Source: Galaxea fascicularis (Eukaryota; Cnidaria; Anthozoa; Scleractinia; Euphylliidae). Taken from it: a stretch of DNA of 64,000 bases. The stretch lies in contig OX419345.1 in assembly GCA_948470475.1 (NCBI GenBank), positions 1,412,501 to 1,476,500 on the forward strand, given 5' to 3'. A program made the translations under genes and the position numbers. Below the pieces are notes generated by a model. That model was given only the letters and a program-made list of their open reading frames with translations, was not told the DNA's origin and searched no databases. Below are positions 11,897 to 24,300 of this stretch, one piece after another (positions within the stretch are counted from its first letter, which is position 1; each line of letters starts with the position of its first letter).

Positions 11897-13155
11897 TTTC
11901 TGCGACCGGAAAGGGAAGCGTACAATCACAACTTGTCAGCGAATAAGTGTTCCCCAACGCGGATAAAACGGCCAAAAACCGTCTTAGTCCCCGTTTAATG
12001 CCACGGAACGTTTATCCAGACTCAAATTCTTACACAGTAACCTGAACAACTTCCCCCTTCCTTGTTGTTCAGTGGCGCTAACCCAGGGGCACTGAATGGA
12101 ACCTTTCACGCCCTCCTAGCCCATAATATTACAGGGTCTTTCCCAGTTTGGCTCCTTTTCAGTTCTCCTGTGGTGTATGAGCCATTTATGGGGACCACCA
12201 AATATGGCAACAAGTTTGGCGGGAAAGAAAACAATTGTCAAGTTGAGGGTACTTGATCCAGAAATACCTGTGAAAAGTCCAAACATTGAAGGTCTTAGAG
12301 TTCTCCCATGTTAAAAATTAATAAGACATTTTTTCGGACACGAAATGCTTTTGCTGCATGTAAATTATGGTTTTTCAATGGAAGAATATCCAACCTCGTT
12401 CCCAGGGCTTTTCCCTAGAAATAATCTAGGGAAAAGCTCTGGGGACGAGGTTGACTAATAATATATCGGTAGATATATCGGTATTTTAGTCAGTTTAACT
12501 GGTCCAGACAAATGAGCAAGAGGCTAAGGTCGTATAATCGATAAAAACCATTGTAAGCGCTGTTCTGTGTAAAATCCAGGAGGGGCATTAAGGAGCTACT
12601 ACATTGCCAAAATCTTTATATATCATTTTAGGATCTTTTAGCCTTTTTCAATATCTGTTCGAATTCATATTGGCTCGCCGGCGTTAGCAAGCTTTCCACA
12701 ACGACCACAATTATTTAGGCATTATTCATTTTTCAATAAGTCCACAGCAATCTGCGGTCCGCCCCCTAGCCTGGCGCGGTGTCTGTTCCGCCTAGGAAAG
12801 AGCTTTTTAAATTTATTGATTGAAAAAATAAAGTTTCTGTCGCACGAAATTAAAGAGCAATTCAAAAATGGTCACCTTACCAATTTGGAGCTTGTTCAGT
12901 TGATAAGGAGTTGAGCAAAAGGCTTATGGAAATCTTGAAAATTAGAAACTTTGTATGTCAGGGGGGAACACTTTCCAAAAAAAGAGACATTTGTATGGGG
13001 ATTTGTTGATTTTTAAGTGCACGTTTTCTGGCGGCTTTTCAACCAAACATGATCAATTTTGAGGTGCCCTTTCAGTTGGGAATTTGGATTCGTCCCCAGG
13101 CCTTTACTCGATTAAAAATTGAACCACATGTAAGAGATTGGGACTGAATTACAAA
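11897..13155. other. CYRI/BPHL divergent intergenic region
   Basis: No exon recognised. It separates the minus-strand CYRI 5' exons from the plus-strand BPHL start and must hold promoters for both. The only clear structure is the hairpin at 12391-12453. Confidence 0.4.
12391..12453. repeat. 63-bp near-perfect hairpin MITE
   Basis: CAACCTCGTTCCCAGGGC opens one arm and its complement closes the other (ggggacgaggttg). The arms are about 28 bp with a very short loop. A diverged relative is at 32724-32768 and a half copy (ccctgggaacgagg) near 43855-43868. Confidence 0.65.
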
Positions 13156-16100
13156 ATGGCGGCTTTTTTTGTTCGTCTTCCAGGAACTGCGACAGTTTCA
13201 CAAGCTGTTTCTTATCGCAGAGCCATCAAAGTAGCATCAAGTTTAAGTACTAAAATTACTTCCCAGCAGGGTATACGTGGTATGAACACAGTTTCTGCAA
13301 AAAAGGAAGTAAATGGAGTCGATCTTCACCATGAAGTTGCTGGACAAGGCAGTCATGTTGTCTTGTGCATGCCTGGAGCACTTGGATCAACGCAAAGTGA
13401 CTTCGGTCCACAGCTTAAGGGTCTTAGTGATGAATTCACAGTCATAGCATTTGATCCTCGTGGATACGGAAAATCAATTCCTCCAAAACGCGATTTCCCA
13501 CCCGGCTTTTTTGCAAGAGATGCTGAGGATGCAGCTGGGCTAATGGATGCCCTAGGTAAGTTATAATATGCTAAGTAAAATTAATGCTTCAAAAGTTGGA
13601 AAGCCGCCCACCAGCTATACATGTAGATCTTGTGTCAGAATGGATGAGCCATGCTATGATGATGATGGTGACGATGACGATGACGGTGATAATGATTATA
13701 CTAATGGTGATGGTGACAGTGATGTTCCAAACCTTAAGTGAAGAAAAGTTTCCACCTACTAAAAGAAAAATGTCCAAATGAGGTGTTGGAAGAACAGCAC
13801 AGTCAATCTTTTGTGTAAGCGGGCAACCTTTGAGACAATCATGTAGGTGTCTGTTTACAGGAGGTGTGCATTTACTGAAGGTTGTGAATGAAGAATTTCA
13901 GTGGATAAAAGGCCAGGATGGTTGTTTGTTGATGTCCACTTGCAGGAAGTGTCTGCAGTCAGAGGTTGAACTGTACATCATAGATGCCAAGTCTCCAGCT
14001 TTCGGCTGGACACTCCAGCTTTCAGACTCAATCTCCAGCTCTCCAGCCAAGCAAGCAAAATCTCCAGCTGAGCTAGGGTTAACAAATGTTCCACAAACGT
14101 AAAAATGGTCATGATCTGAGAAATCGTGAAATTGGCGAGAAATCAGTGGCAAATTGACGAGAAATCAAGAAATTCTAGACCCCAGAGACCAATTTCTTGT
14201 CACTGCTCGTGTTTGTTTAAGCAGAAAGTGACCTGGGTTCGACTTAAAAATTTATATGAGGGGGGGGGGGGGGGGAGAGGCATGCCCCCAGACCCTCCCA
14301 GAAAAGTTCGCGCCTTTGGCGCTCACTCAAATTAGGCGCTCCATTAAATCTCCAGCAAGCCTCTCCCTACAACTTGGCATCTATGGTACATGATAAAAGT
14401 TGAATGTAAGAAAGAACCATTGAAAGGTGGAAATAAATAATAGCTTTTGTTGAGTTTCTTCAAGTTTTTATTTCACCTGTTCTGAGCCAATGTCCAGACG
14501 TCATCACTTGTAGTTGATGTAAAGAAAATAATAATGTAACCAGGAGTTTTCAAAGCCAAATCTTTAGTAATGTCTTTCTTGTATAGACAGTTGATTCAGA
14601 AGTTTCACCTTTCACATTGTGAAGGAGATATATACCACAGTTAAGATGATTCTTTCTTCAGATATTTAGGCTGTCATTAGTGTCACTATCTCACATAATT
14701 GTCCATGCCATCATTACTAAATTATCTTACTTTATGTAAAGTTTCTCTGTACAACTGTATTTTACCTTATTTGCTACATGCTTCTGCTATTATTTTTTTA
14801 TTTATTATTCTCTTTCTATTTTTCTATTTTATTTTATCCCTTTTACACCCTGGGTGGGTGCCTTGCATGGGTCCAAGTTTACCATTCACACCTTTCCTTT
14901 TGGACATTCTACAGTTCTTTTATCTTTCTTATATTTTTTACGTATAGTTTACATATAGTTTCGGCCCAGTAAAGTTTGATGAAGTTATTAAGAAGATGGG
15001 GATGTCAAGAAGTAGCCTGGGATTCCAGGCATTGTGGTAGTATAGTCGACATGCTATTTTTCCATCACTGTAGCAGGGGATCTAACTTCGAATTTCTGGT
15101 GAATATCTCCAGCTCCTAGCCCTTAATGATGGCCCTGAATGTTATCTTTTCTAAGTTTGGATACTGCACAAAGTTTCCATAAAGTGGTGTTGTTTCTATG
15201 TATCATGATAGGGCATTCTAAATATTCTCTCTTGGGATGGAGTGATGGTGGAATAACAGCTTTGATACTGGCTTCCAAGTACTGTGAATGTGTGGATCGT
15301 ATGGTGGTGTGGGGAGCAAATGCAACTGTTACACAACAGGACATTGAACTCTATGAAAAAATCAGAGACACTTCAAAATGGAGCCCTAAAATGAGAGAGC
15401 CTTTGGAAGGTAAGATAGATAAGTCGTAAAAGTGTGGTGCTGGCATAAGTATCGAAGTATTCCAAGGTTAAATTAATTAATATAGTTGCATTTCAAAGCA
15501 GCCTGTAATGCTAAAAAAGGTTCTGTGATACTCTACTGATCAACATGTCGAAGGTTGTTCCTTTCCTCCCTCCCTCTCTCCTCTGCCCCTTCCTGCCAAC
15601 CTGCTCACCTTCATTCCTCCCTTCCTCCCTCCCTCCTCTGCCCCTTCCTGCCAACCTGCTCACCGTCATTCCCTCCCTCCTTTCTTCCTTCCTTCTTCCT
15701 TAGATTTACTATGCCTCCTCCATTTTACTTAAGAACATGCAGTATGATATTTTTCTCAGTTTTTTCATGCAGCAGATTCAATAGTAGGTGCCCATAGCCC
15801 TCCTTTCCCCTCCCTCCCAAAGTGGGAGTTGTTCCACTGGCTTTGACAAGGAGAGTCGGGTAAGTCCCTGACGATCCTTGTACCCCTAAGCTACATTCTG
15901 TTGATGGTAATCAAACTGTATGGGTTTGTTATAGCACTGTATGGTAAAGAAGGTCTCCAGGAAATGCACAGTAGCTGGATAGATGGCATAAGCCGATATT
16001 ATACTGACAATGAAGGTGACATTTGTACAAGTGCGGTCAAGAGTATTACTTGCCCCACCCTAGTGATACATGGTCAGAAGGACCCTCTCGTCCCACAATT

Positions 16101-16236
16101 TCATCCTGAATACGTACATGCTAACATTAGTGGATCCAAGCTCCACCTGATGCCGGAAGGTCGACACAATCTCCACCTTCGTTACGCAGATGAATTTAAC
16201 GTTCTTGTCAAGAAGTTTTTAAAAGGGAAACTATGA
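13156..16236 (+). CDS. BPHL: BPHL-like serine hydrolase (valacyclovir hydrolase family), 3 exons
   Basis: Alpha/beta-hydrolase of the BPHL family. The human enzyme is mitochondrial and cleaves amino-acid esters and related activated esters. Exons are 13156-13555, 15212-15409 and 15935-16236, phases 1 and 1, giving 299 aa (human about 291). The nucleophile Ser144 is in GWSDGG, Asp249 is in GQKDPLVP and His277 is in EGRHNLHLR, completing the triad. The DPRGYGKS strand-turn and the family signature MVVWGAN are present. The first about 45 residues are rich in Ala, Ser, Arg and Lys with almost no acidic residues, consistent with a mitochondrial presequence. I chose ATG 13156 (aaaATGGcg, good context). 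Intron 1 contains a transposon and microsatellites. Confidence 0.93.
13650..13725. repeat. GAT/GAC microsatellite
   Basis: Imperfect gat/gac/ggt triplets in BPHL intron 1. They create spurious Met/Asp-rich frames on both strands. Confidence 0.75.
13979..14385. mobile_element. 407-bp DNA element with 6-bp target duplication
   Basis: Termini CATAGATGCCAAGT and ACTTGGCATCTATG are perfect 14-bp inverted repeats. GTACAT lies directly outside both ends (13973-13978 and 14386-14391). Inside are repeated tctccagc motifs near both ends and a poly-G run at 14262-14275. It is non-coding and sits in BPHL intron 1. Confidence 0.75.
15561..15713. repeat. Polypyrimidine tract with ~55-bp tandem duplication
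   Basis: (CCCT)n/(CCTT)n DNA in BPHL intron 2. A segment beginning cctctgccccttcctgccaa occurs at about 15580 and again at about 15634, so a unit of roughly 55 bp is duplicated. Confidence 0.7.
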
Positions 16237-17408
16237 ATTGGAGTTCTTTGATTTATATTTGAAAATTGCATTTGTAGCCATTATTTGCTTGTTTAAAACA
16301 GAACTGTATTCGTGAAGTGGTAACCACTCAAGAAATCAATACTATGATAGTGTAATTGATAACATTTTGTCGAGATTGAGTGATTTACGTCATCATTGCG
16401 CTATATCAATTCCTCTTTGTTTCGTTGTGATATCCCACAAGTTGTCGGTAACGTGTTAAGCACTCTAAGAGATAAAACGAAGGATCGTAGCAAACGTTAC
16501 AGTCTGTAAAGCGGCGAAAGAGGTATGCTACCTTGTTTATTTTCCTATTTAGGTTATTAAGTTAATTGTTTTTGGTCAGAAGATAATTTGTTACGTTTAC
16601 GTTCCTTGACATTTCTTCATTGTATTGGCAAGCACGCCGTACGTGCTTCGTTTAAGATAGTTTCCTTTGCCTAGATCTTATAGTAATTTAGTTTTGTCGC
16701 TCATTGTTTTTACGTAATTTCAAGTGATCAAAGAATTGAAAGTTTGATGCTTGAAGTTTCTGTTGAAGCTTCTGTTCCGTTGCGGCGTTGGTAAAGAAAC
16801 CACAACCTGTTAGATAGTTGCTGGCGTCCGCCCCTTTCTGTTATGAGGTACTAACAGAAAATTAACATGAATTTCAGTGGAATAATGAAATCTCAATAGT
16901 CATTGTTTTTATGAAGTGTTCTGGGATGCAAAAAAATGGTGTTAAAGTGGAGAAGAAATAACAAAATAAACAAGTAACAAATAGAGGAGAGAGTTGCAGT
17001 AGTTATTTCAACTTCCATCAGCCGGCAGAATCGGTCCTCCGTGCCGAGATTCTAAGATTGATTAATTTCGGGCCGGCAAATCGGTTTGACTCAGTCGGAT
17101 CAGTTGAGCGTAGAGAACAATGTTCCCGAGCTATGTGCAGGTCCTCTTTCTTGCCGGAAAATGGCTCTTTGAAACAATCTGGTGCTAAAACAGCAACAGC
17201 TAATAAATCGTTAGTTGCGTTTGAGAACTGAAGACTGCACGAAAGGAAATCGCGCAAGTGTTGATTTTCCGAGTCTTCATTTGTATTTATGCCACAAAGA
17301 TGCAAATACGGTGTCACAAGTCAACAGTTACATATGCATGGGGATTTTTATATAAACTGCACCAGCATGGCATCATTGCACGTGTATTCAACCTCGAACA
17401 AACCATCC
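16237..17408. other. BPHL / GPCR tail-to-tail intergenic region
   Basis: Presumed 3' UTRs of BPHL (plus) and of the GPCR (minus). Open frames at 17018-17458 show no recognisable domain. No clear poly(A) signal was assigned. Confidence 0.35.
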
Positions 17409-19841
17409 TTACACTTTCCTGTCTTCCTGGCTCTCATGAATCACACCAAGTCCTTTAACGTTGGGTATACCACACGCACTATCTGAATTTTTCCTGTTGT
17501 TTGCCAGACTTCTGCGAATCTCAAGACTTCTACCTCCGCGATTGCTCAAACTGTCCGAGCCCGCGTAACTGTTTGAATATTCCAGCGCACGAACCTTGGC
17601 TTTAGATCTGCACATGCGGCATGCGCGAAATATGCACCTGCGAAGCTTGGACAAGATATCTTTCAGGGCAGCCTTGTAGCCTGCCCTGTATCGCTGGCTC
17701 ACAAGTATACAGGTAACTGGATGCACAAATGGATCAGCGGTTGATAAAGAAAACGCAAATATGTCAAAGTAAACACTGTGCCAGTTAAGATGGTAAACCA
17801 GCATCACACGAGCCTGTGAGAGAAAAAATAAAATTCTTAATTATTCAGTTACTATAGTTTTTCAAGCTGCAATAAAACTCTAGACCGCAAACAGCCTGTA
17901 TTTTTGTATTGGTCCGATACATGAACGCGCGTAATCTGAGTGAAACGTCTGAAGTCATCTACATGATTTCAGCACTCCGCACGTCCCATTGACTTATGGC
18001 TGTTATGCGCGTGGCCTCATACACCATAAGCCTTTTTGTGATATCACGCCAAGCCGGCCACTTGCTGATAGAACAGGTCAGCACTTAGCCTGCGAACGCG
18101 AAATACGTCTGCGTTCGCAGGCTAGTCAGTACTAGGGGTGGTCACAGCCAGGGTTTCGTTACGTCCCTAGTGGTTCTTTAACGTTCCACAGAATCAGTTG
18201 TGAAGAGTTGTGAGACGGGACCTTCGGTTTTATCGTCCTTATCCGAGAAGACTAGAAAGTCTAACCATTTGCATATTTCCTTGCAAAGGAAGCACTTTCT
18301 CCTCAGATATTTGAAGACCCTGAGTCTTGGTCCGGCCGGGGTTTGAACCCACGACTTCCCGCACGGTAGTCCGGCACTCTACCAACTGAATCCAACCGGT
18401 CGGCAGTGATGCAGTCGTATGACTAGCTTTGCACGAAAATTCTCGCTTAAGTGTTTTGCTTCTGCAAAATCGCAGTTTTACTCATTCGCGTCGGGCTTTG
18501 AACGTTTCAAGAGAAAAATATTCATATTTCGGTTTCTAACAGTAATGATAATAATATTAAAATCAAATGAAGACTGATCCTCACAGTTGTGAACGAAATT
18601 TATGCAATTGTGTAAAGAAGCCAGAAAAAAATTCAGGACTTCAACGGGGTTTGAGCCCGTGACCTCGCGATACCGGTGCGATGCTCTAACCAACTAAGCT
18701 TTGAAGAGCTATGGGAGCAGGTCAATTGTAGGTTTATATGTTCCCGTGAAAGAGATTAATGTGGATGATATATGTATGAAATAAATCATATGTGAACTGC
18801 GGATGTGAAATCAAATAAAGACTGATCCTCGCAGTTGTGAACGCATTTATGCAACTACGTAAAGAAGCCTGAAAAAAACAAAAAATATTGATGCTGATGG
18901 TGATAATGATGGTGATAATGATGGTGGTGATGCTGGTGGTAATGATGGTGGTTATGCTCCTGCTGCACCGTTGAAATCCAGGTACATTGACACGCAATAA
19001 CTGAATCTGCCTTAATCCCATACCTTTTCAAAGTAAACCCTCAGGTTTAACCCTTTGATAAAGAAGCCCTCTTAAGTGGCTTATTAGCAAAATGTCTTAC
19101 CAGAACAGGTATCCAACAGAGACTGTAAGACAGAGCCATAAGACTTGTTAGGTTTGACAGTATCACAGACTCACGATCTCCACCAATTTGAGCGCGCACC
19201 TCGGCACTCACTGATTGATTCATTTTCTTCAAAGCCTTGAACACCGAAACATTCATGACAAGCATAAGAAGAATGGCGAGAGAAAAATTAAAAATAAACG
19301 CGTGCACCACGACTGCTTCTCTGATACTTCTTGAGGAGAGTGAGTACAAACACACAGCTATAGGCTGTTTTGTCAGTTCCACCGTGTTAAATATGACAGG
19401 TAGACTGGCCAGCAGTGCGGCGTGTACAAAGATGTACACCACCGCGGTCACAATTTTGGCGAAGTTTATGAGTACTTCGTAGTAAAACGGAACGCACATG
19501 GCTATGAATCTCTCGGCCGACATCACTAAAGTCACCATTACGGTTAGTGTGCCAAAGAACAGTAGACAGAATGTAGCCAATGAACAGCCGATATTTCCAG
19601 CGGGCCATTCACCCTCGAAATGGGCAACCGCTGTCCAGGTGTAACCAGTAAGTGCCAGGAATATTCCCATAACCGCTTGCAATCCCATTAGGAAATTGTT
19701 GTATTGCTTTCGGTTGAATGACGATTTCTTGAAAATAAGGAGATAATAGGCTGCAACAAAGTTAACCAAGACAGTCACAATCGCAGAGAGGATTGTGCAA
19801 ATTCCAAAGAAGAGATTCTTGTTTACCTCGTAGGACGTCAT
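17409..19841 (-). CDS. Class A GPCR, prostanoid-receptor-like, 2 exons
   Basis: Seven-transmembrane receptor of the rhodopsin class. Exons are 19841-19101 (247 codons, phase 0) and 17813-17409, giving 381 aa. ATG 19841 opens a short N-terminus followed by TM1 (residues about 8-38). TM3 ends in SAERF in place of DRY. TM6 has the CWIP motif and is split by the intron right after CWIPVL. TM7 reads LSTADPFVHPVTC, so NPxxY is replaced by a DP motif. The DP in TM7, an ER dipeptide followed by residues like HPFFY/PFYY, and the EWPAG loop resemble prostaglandin receptors. I rate that subfamily call as tentative. The cytoplasmic tail is long, Arg/Ser-rich and has a CRACRMC cluster that could be palmitoylated. 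Confidence 0.8.
18131..18402 (-). mobile_element. tRNA-derived SINE, family A copy 1
   Basis: On the minus strand the head contains a box A-like TTGGTAGAGTGCCGGACTA and a box B-like GGGTTCAAACCC, then a conserved body ending cctagtggttct...cctagt. It matches 44012-44268 across almost its full length. It lies in the GPCR intron. The tRNA part is degenerate, so this is not a functional tRNA gene. Confidence 0.75.
18541..18875 (-). mobile_element. tRNA-derived SINE, family B, one copy plus adjoining partial copy
   Basis: The minus strand carries a tRNA-like head at about 18640-18705 (AGTTGGTTAGAGCATCGCAC; GGTCACGGGCTCAAACCCC). The tail reads ttcacaactgtgaggatcag. The same tail recurs at about 18805-18845, so two copies or a rearranged copy abut. 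A third copy lies at about 58188-58378. Confidence 0.7.
18885..18960. repeat. GAT/GGT microsatellite
   Basis: Imperfect gat/ggt triplets immediately next to a SINE fragment, within the GPCR intron. Confidence 0.7.
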
Positions 19842-20938
19842 GATGAGATTAGTGCCGTCTGAGAAGCATGGACGGCGTGCGCTTAAATCCCGGGTTCTAA
19901 GAGAGACATGTCAACTCTGGTTCAAGAATCAGACTAAACCCTGATTTCTTACCCATGTGTTCCGAGCGCATTCTCTGAGACAATTTCCCATTTCTGACTG
20001 AGAAGTGGAACTCCTGAAATTGACATAAAAACATCAATGCGAAGTAATCGCTTCGCTGAGAGGATTCTGAGCGAAATTATAACAAAGAGAGGCAAGAAGT
20101 GTGCTTCAAAAACTGTCCTATACTTTTTCTATGGTGCTGTAGATGAATATTTGTCTTTTTCATGATGCTTTACAGGGTCTCGAAATGTTTCTATTATGCT
20201 TTTCCACTTTTCTTAAATTATGCGCCTTTCTGGACAATGTGCCTCTCAAATGCGCTGCACTGGGCTTTTTCATAATCTGTCTTGCACACATCAGATTGGT
20301 TGGGAGCTAATGTTTGGTTTATCTTCATGAACAATGCATCTAAAGCGTATTTACCCAACCGACGCGCTCTAGATTTTGCATTGTTGAAGAAAATAAGTTA
20401 TCTAAAATATTTTTTTTTTCTCGAGTAAGATATTGTGAGCTACAAGACAAACCATGTATGTCCTCCGTGGCAGCGGCCAATAGGTTATCTTTTTTACAGA
20501 GTAAAATTACTGAAGTCAGTACACCAAACCGTCATAGAAAGCTGTATTTCTTGGGGTTGAAAGAGTACTTTTCACCTGATGTATCTAAAAGGTAATTTAT
20601 TTTCGCAAATGGCAAAAACAATCAAGGGGCTTTTAAAATCAAAATTTTACAGGAAAAAGTTTCTAATTTGGCCTTTTGTAATTATTCGTTGTGCGAAAAA
20701 GACAATGGCTTCAAGTCATCCGGTACTCCACAGTTAAAAATGATTCACATTTGTAGATTAATGGAAGTTTCTTATACGCATACGTTTTTGAATAAGATGA
20801 AGCCTCCTTTCTCGTAAACAGTTCTTCGTTTGCTGTTAGAGAAATGCAACACCGTCAAAATCAAAATGCGACAAAAATATTACTTTGCGTCCAACCGGAA
20901 AAAGTGCGAAAAACCTGCTTACAAAAATTGAAAAATAA

Positions 20939-21320
20939 ATGTCGATTTTAGAAAGATTTTTGTGTTGCGTGCCACGGAGTATCGCCAAAAATTTGTTGAT
21001 ACAATATTTGCTGCTATTCAAGTGCACCGAATCCGAACGTAGCAACATTTTCTTTTTGGCGAAATTTTCTCAGTCTTGTGTTGTAACATTAAATTGCGCT
21101 CAAACCAGTCAGTTTGATTTTAATGGGACAATTTAGGCTCGATTTCAACGCGACATTCGCCCTTGAATGTAGCAGCGTTTTCGTGTTTCGTGCCAGAGTG
21201 TCTGGCAAACAATGTGCTAATGCAAATTCTGGCGTTGCAGTTCAACATTTTCGTGTTTGGTGCCACAGAGTATTGCGAGCAATTTAGTAATCCGCCGTTT
21301 CTGGCGCCTTTTTCTCGCCC
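20939..21320. repeat. Diverged direct repeats, unit around 72 bp
   Basis: Three related segments begin near 20955, 21172 and 21246. Each has ttt(t)cgtgtt followed by a GTGCCA-GAGT core and an AANAAT..TTAAT/CTAAT stretch. The last two are adjacent at about 72-bp spacing. In one forward frame they encode similar CFVPxxxAxNxLxxQ-like strings. No known domain was recognised. Confidence 0.45.
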
Positions 21321-24300
21321 TTGCCTTAAAACATCAAATCGCACCTGTTTCAACCCGATAATCGCGGAGGTCTTGTCGTGAACAATGCCTGAGTATTTGA
21401 TGCAACGTATCAGTTGCGCCAAATTGCCATGGTCCCTGAATATTGCTGAACGACCCAAACGCAATCGTCTGTTGTGTGATCCCTTGTTAATCAGTGATGT
21501 ACATGTCTTATCGGGAGATTTACATGTCTGATTATCGCCATAAAAGTTCCCTGCCCGTGGTAACTAATTTCTAGCTGAAAAACAAGACGCTTAATCAACA
21601 ATTGTTGTCAGAGAATAATTGTCTTTTCTCGTATTTCTAGATTGGTGCCAAACAAGGTGTCAGTTGCAGCAAATATATAGGATTTATGGCTAACTTTAAC
21701 CTTCGACCACTCCACTCGGATTTCGACCGCGAACACATCTTTTACAAGTTAAGATATTTCGTTTTCCTTCTTAGATAAAAAATTGTGCTCTCTGCGGGTC
21801 GATTTTAAGACCTCAATTAACTTTAACTGAATCACAATAATAAAAGGACAGAAAGAGAAATAAAGTCGTGGAATGGAATGGAAAATTTACACCGAAAACC
21901 CTCGACTTAAGCTAGCAGTAATTTTCTTTTCCTCAAGTTCAAGCAAATTCATATTCATGAATAAAATCTGCCCCAACAGAGGTCAACGCATGGAAGTTTA
22001 AAACTATATAGAAGCAATAAAACTCTAGCTCGCTGCTCACCATGCATCAATAGAAACACAAAGACATGCCTATGATTTTGCCTCTTTGAGAGACATATGA
22101 TTTCTGACTCGGTGAGTAAAAGCCTCAAAATCGTGCGAAACCTGCGGGTTTCATTGTGGTCTTCAAACAACACCAGGAGTTTGCCGGAACCTTTTAAAAG
22201 CCTCTGACGTGAACGCCTCAAATCAAGCCATGTTCGAATCGCGTGCCATCCCGCTTATTCTTAATCCCGTGTCCATTTCTACTACATTTTACATGACAGT
22301 GTATCAGTGGCGCTAGTCAGTGTACTCCAGGGCAGGGCTGTGACTATTTGAACTCTTTTTTTTTGTAGGAATGTTGTTTTTTCGACCCAGGTTGAATATT
22401 CTTATTCAGTTTCCTGCCAATTTTAGGCTGAAAATATTCTTGTGTAAAAATTACAGCGTATGACATTTCCGTTTTAGATATGTTTTTATTTTAATGTATT
22501 TCGGCTAGTTTTGCCATTTAGAAAGAGGCAGAATTTCTAATTGTAATTGTATTGTATTTTCAAATTTACGCCACACAAAATTATATACTTTACCAAATCT
22601 CAGCTTCGGGTTTATTCTTAAAATATTTTTAAAATTTCGCAATTTTAGCCTCGATATTCTTATAAAATATATTCTTATAAAAAAAGAGTGTAATTCATAA
22701 TGTCAGTAATTACGGTGGTTCTCGTGAAGTGAAGGAAGTTCATGTTGAACAAATATTATTGTCACCGCATATTAACCGAAATTACCGGAGCATCAATGTA
22801 CACCGGTTGAATTTTAACTATTGAAATGGCAATGAAGCAAACAATGATTTGGAAAGGGAAATGTCTAAACGGGTTTGTAACATCCGAAAACGACAAAGTT
22901 CATCAAAAAACGCTAACAATGCAGTAAACTAGCATTGTCGAAGTAAAAGCTTTGGCAATTAAACGCACAGAATGGTATTTGTCCCAGCGCAAATATTCCT
23001 GCTGTCCTTGTCAGGGATTCAAAAATTGAATTGTTTGCAGCAAAAGTTACTTAATTAGAATTATTAAGCAGAAAAAATTATCGTGTTCAATTTTATAGTT
23101 GCTTTTTTAACGACCGACGTGTTGTTAGTTTTTCTGCAAAACTAAAATTGAAAGGCCTATGGCGTCCAACTGATTATTTCTCTCTGTGTGTACAGATAAA
23201 ATTAGAATTCTAAGCTTATATTAAAAAAAAAAACACTTCATATACAACTGTCAAACTAGTTCACCGAGTTTTCAAGCGTTTGACATCGGACAGGCCAATT
23301 CACTGGATTAAAAAGGGACCAAATGTTTCTCATCCGCAGCATACATCAGCATACCGTCAGTGCAAAACAGTTACTTTAAGCCGGAATCAACAGGCGTACT
23401 GATAGAAAGTGACGAACCCTTCAGTGGATAGAAGGTGGCCGAAAATGATTTTACGGCCGTGGACACTGGGCATTAGAGAAACGAAAGTTTCTCCAAAAAT
23501 TATTCAAACACTTACCTCGAAGTCTTCACTAGGCAGTCAGAGCGAGTAAAACAATCCGTTTGCTTGACCTCAACTAACTTTCATTTGCGTCAGTTATTAC
23601 AACGTTGCTTGCGTATTTGGACCAATTCAATAAACCCATTTGTAAAATCGTAAGTGGCATTTGATTAATTTTACGTCTTTTCCTCCAGATAAATACACCC
23701 GGATCTCAGCTTGAACGCCTTCTTAAAAGACTGAATCGAAATACGCAATAAGCTATTTTTGAATCAAACAATACTGGGACACGGTGCTCTACAAATTATT
23801 GGTTTTGAAATTAATTTTCCTTTCCGCTCATCAGTCTGTGAACAAAGTGAGCTTACTGAAGTAGAGCGCGGAGTAGTTCAGTTCAATACAATAGGTTGCG
23901 CTTTAGTTGCACGAATAGAGTGCAGCTCCGAGCACAAAAGTGAATGGGTTTTATTTGTGGATTCCCCGTAGTCGCACTTTATTAACATTGCTTTGTTTCT
24001 CTCTTGATTAAACGCACAGAAAACTTAAGTCGTTTGTTTTCGCACTTTTGTTTAATTCAGTGGTGTAAGTTTTTTTAATTTGGTTCACAAAGCAAAAGCA
24101 CTTTTCGAGGGACAGAAATGTAGAGAGTGAAAACATGAGAAATGCGTGCATTGTGAATTTTCAGTTCTTCTGAATAAATTGATACAAGGCTTAAATGGAT
24201 GCTGACCAAGCTTGGAGCCTGATAAATCACATTATTTTGTGGATTGAAGAAGACCAGCTTGAGTTTCCTCTTGTTTTCCCTTTCTTTTTCTGTTTTTTTC

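Noticed and set aside
13584..13781. Open frames on both strands over GAT repeats (also 28154-28573 and 18734-19021)
   Set aside because: They are microsatellite translations rich in Met/Thr/Val/Ile or His. The part of 28208-28573 that is real is only the exon at 28357-28509.
17018..17317. 99-codon minus-strand frame downstream of the GPCR
   Set aside because: No recognisable domain and it lies where the GPCR 3' UTR is expected.
18335..18405. tRNA gene on the minus strand (also 18640-18705, 25490-25560, 47124-47195)
   Set aside because: Box A and B are recognisable but the sequences are repeated, diverged and joined to shared non-tRNA bodies, so they are SINE heads.
19896..19953. Possible 56-bp leader intron of the 17.4-19.8 kb GPCR
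   Set aside because: Donor and acceptor look fair, but the intron would be very short and nothing else supports it.
21955..22221. 88-codon basic minus-strand frame
   Set aside because: No domain, no matching splice partners and surrounding DNA is repeat-like.
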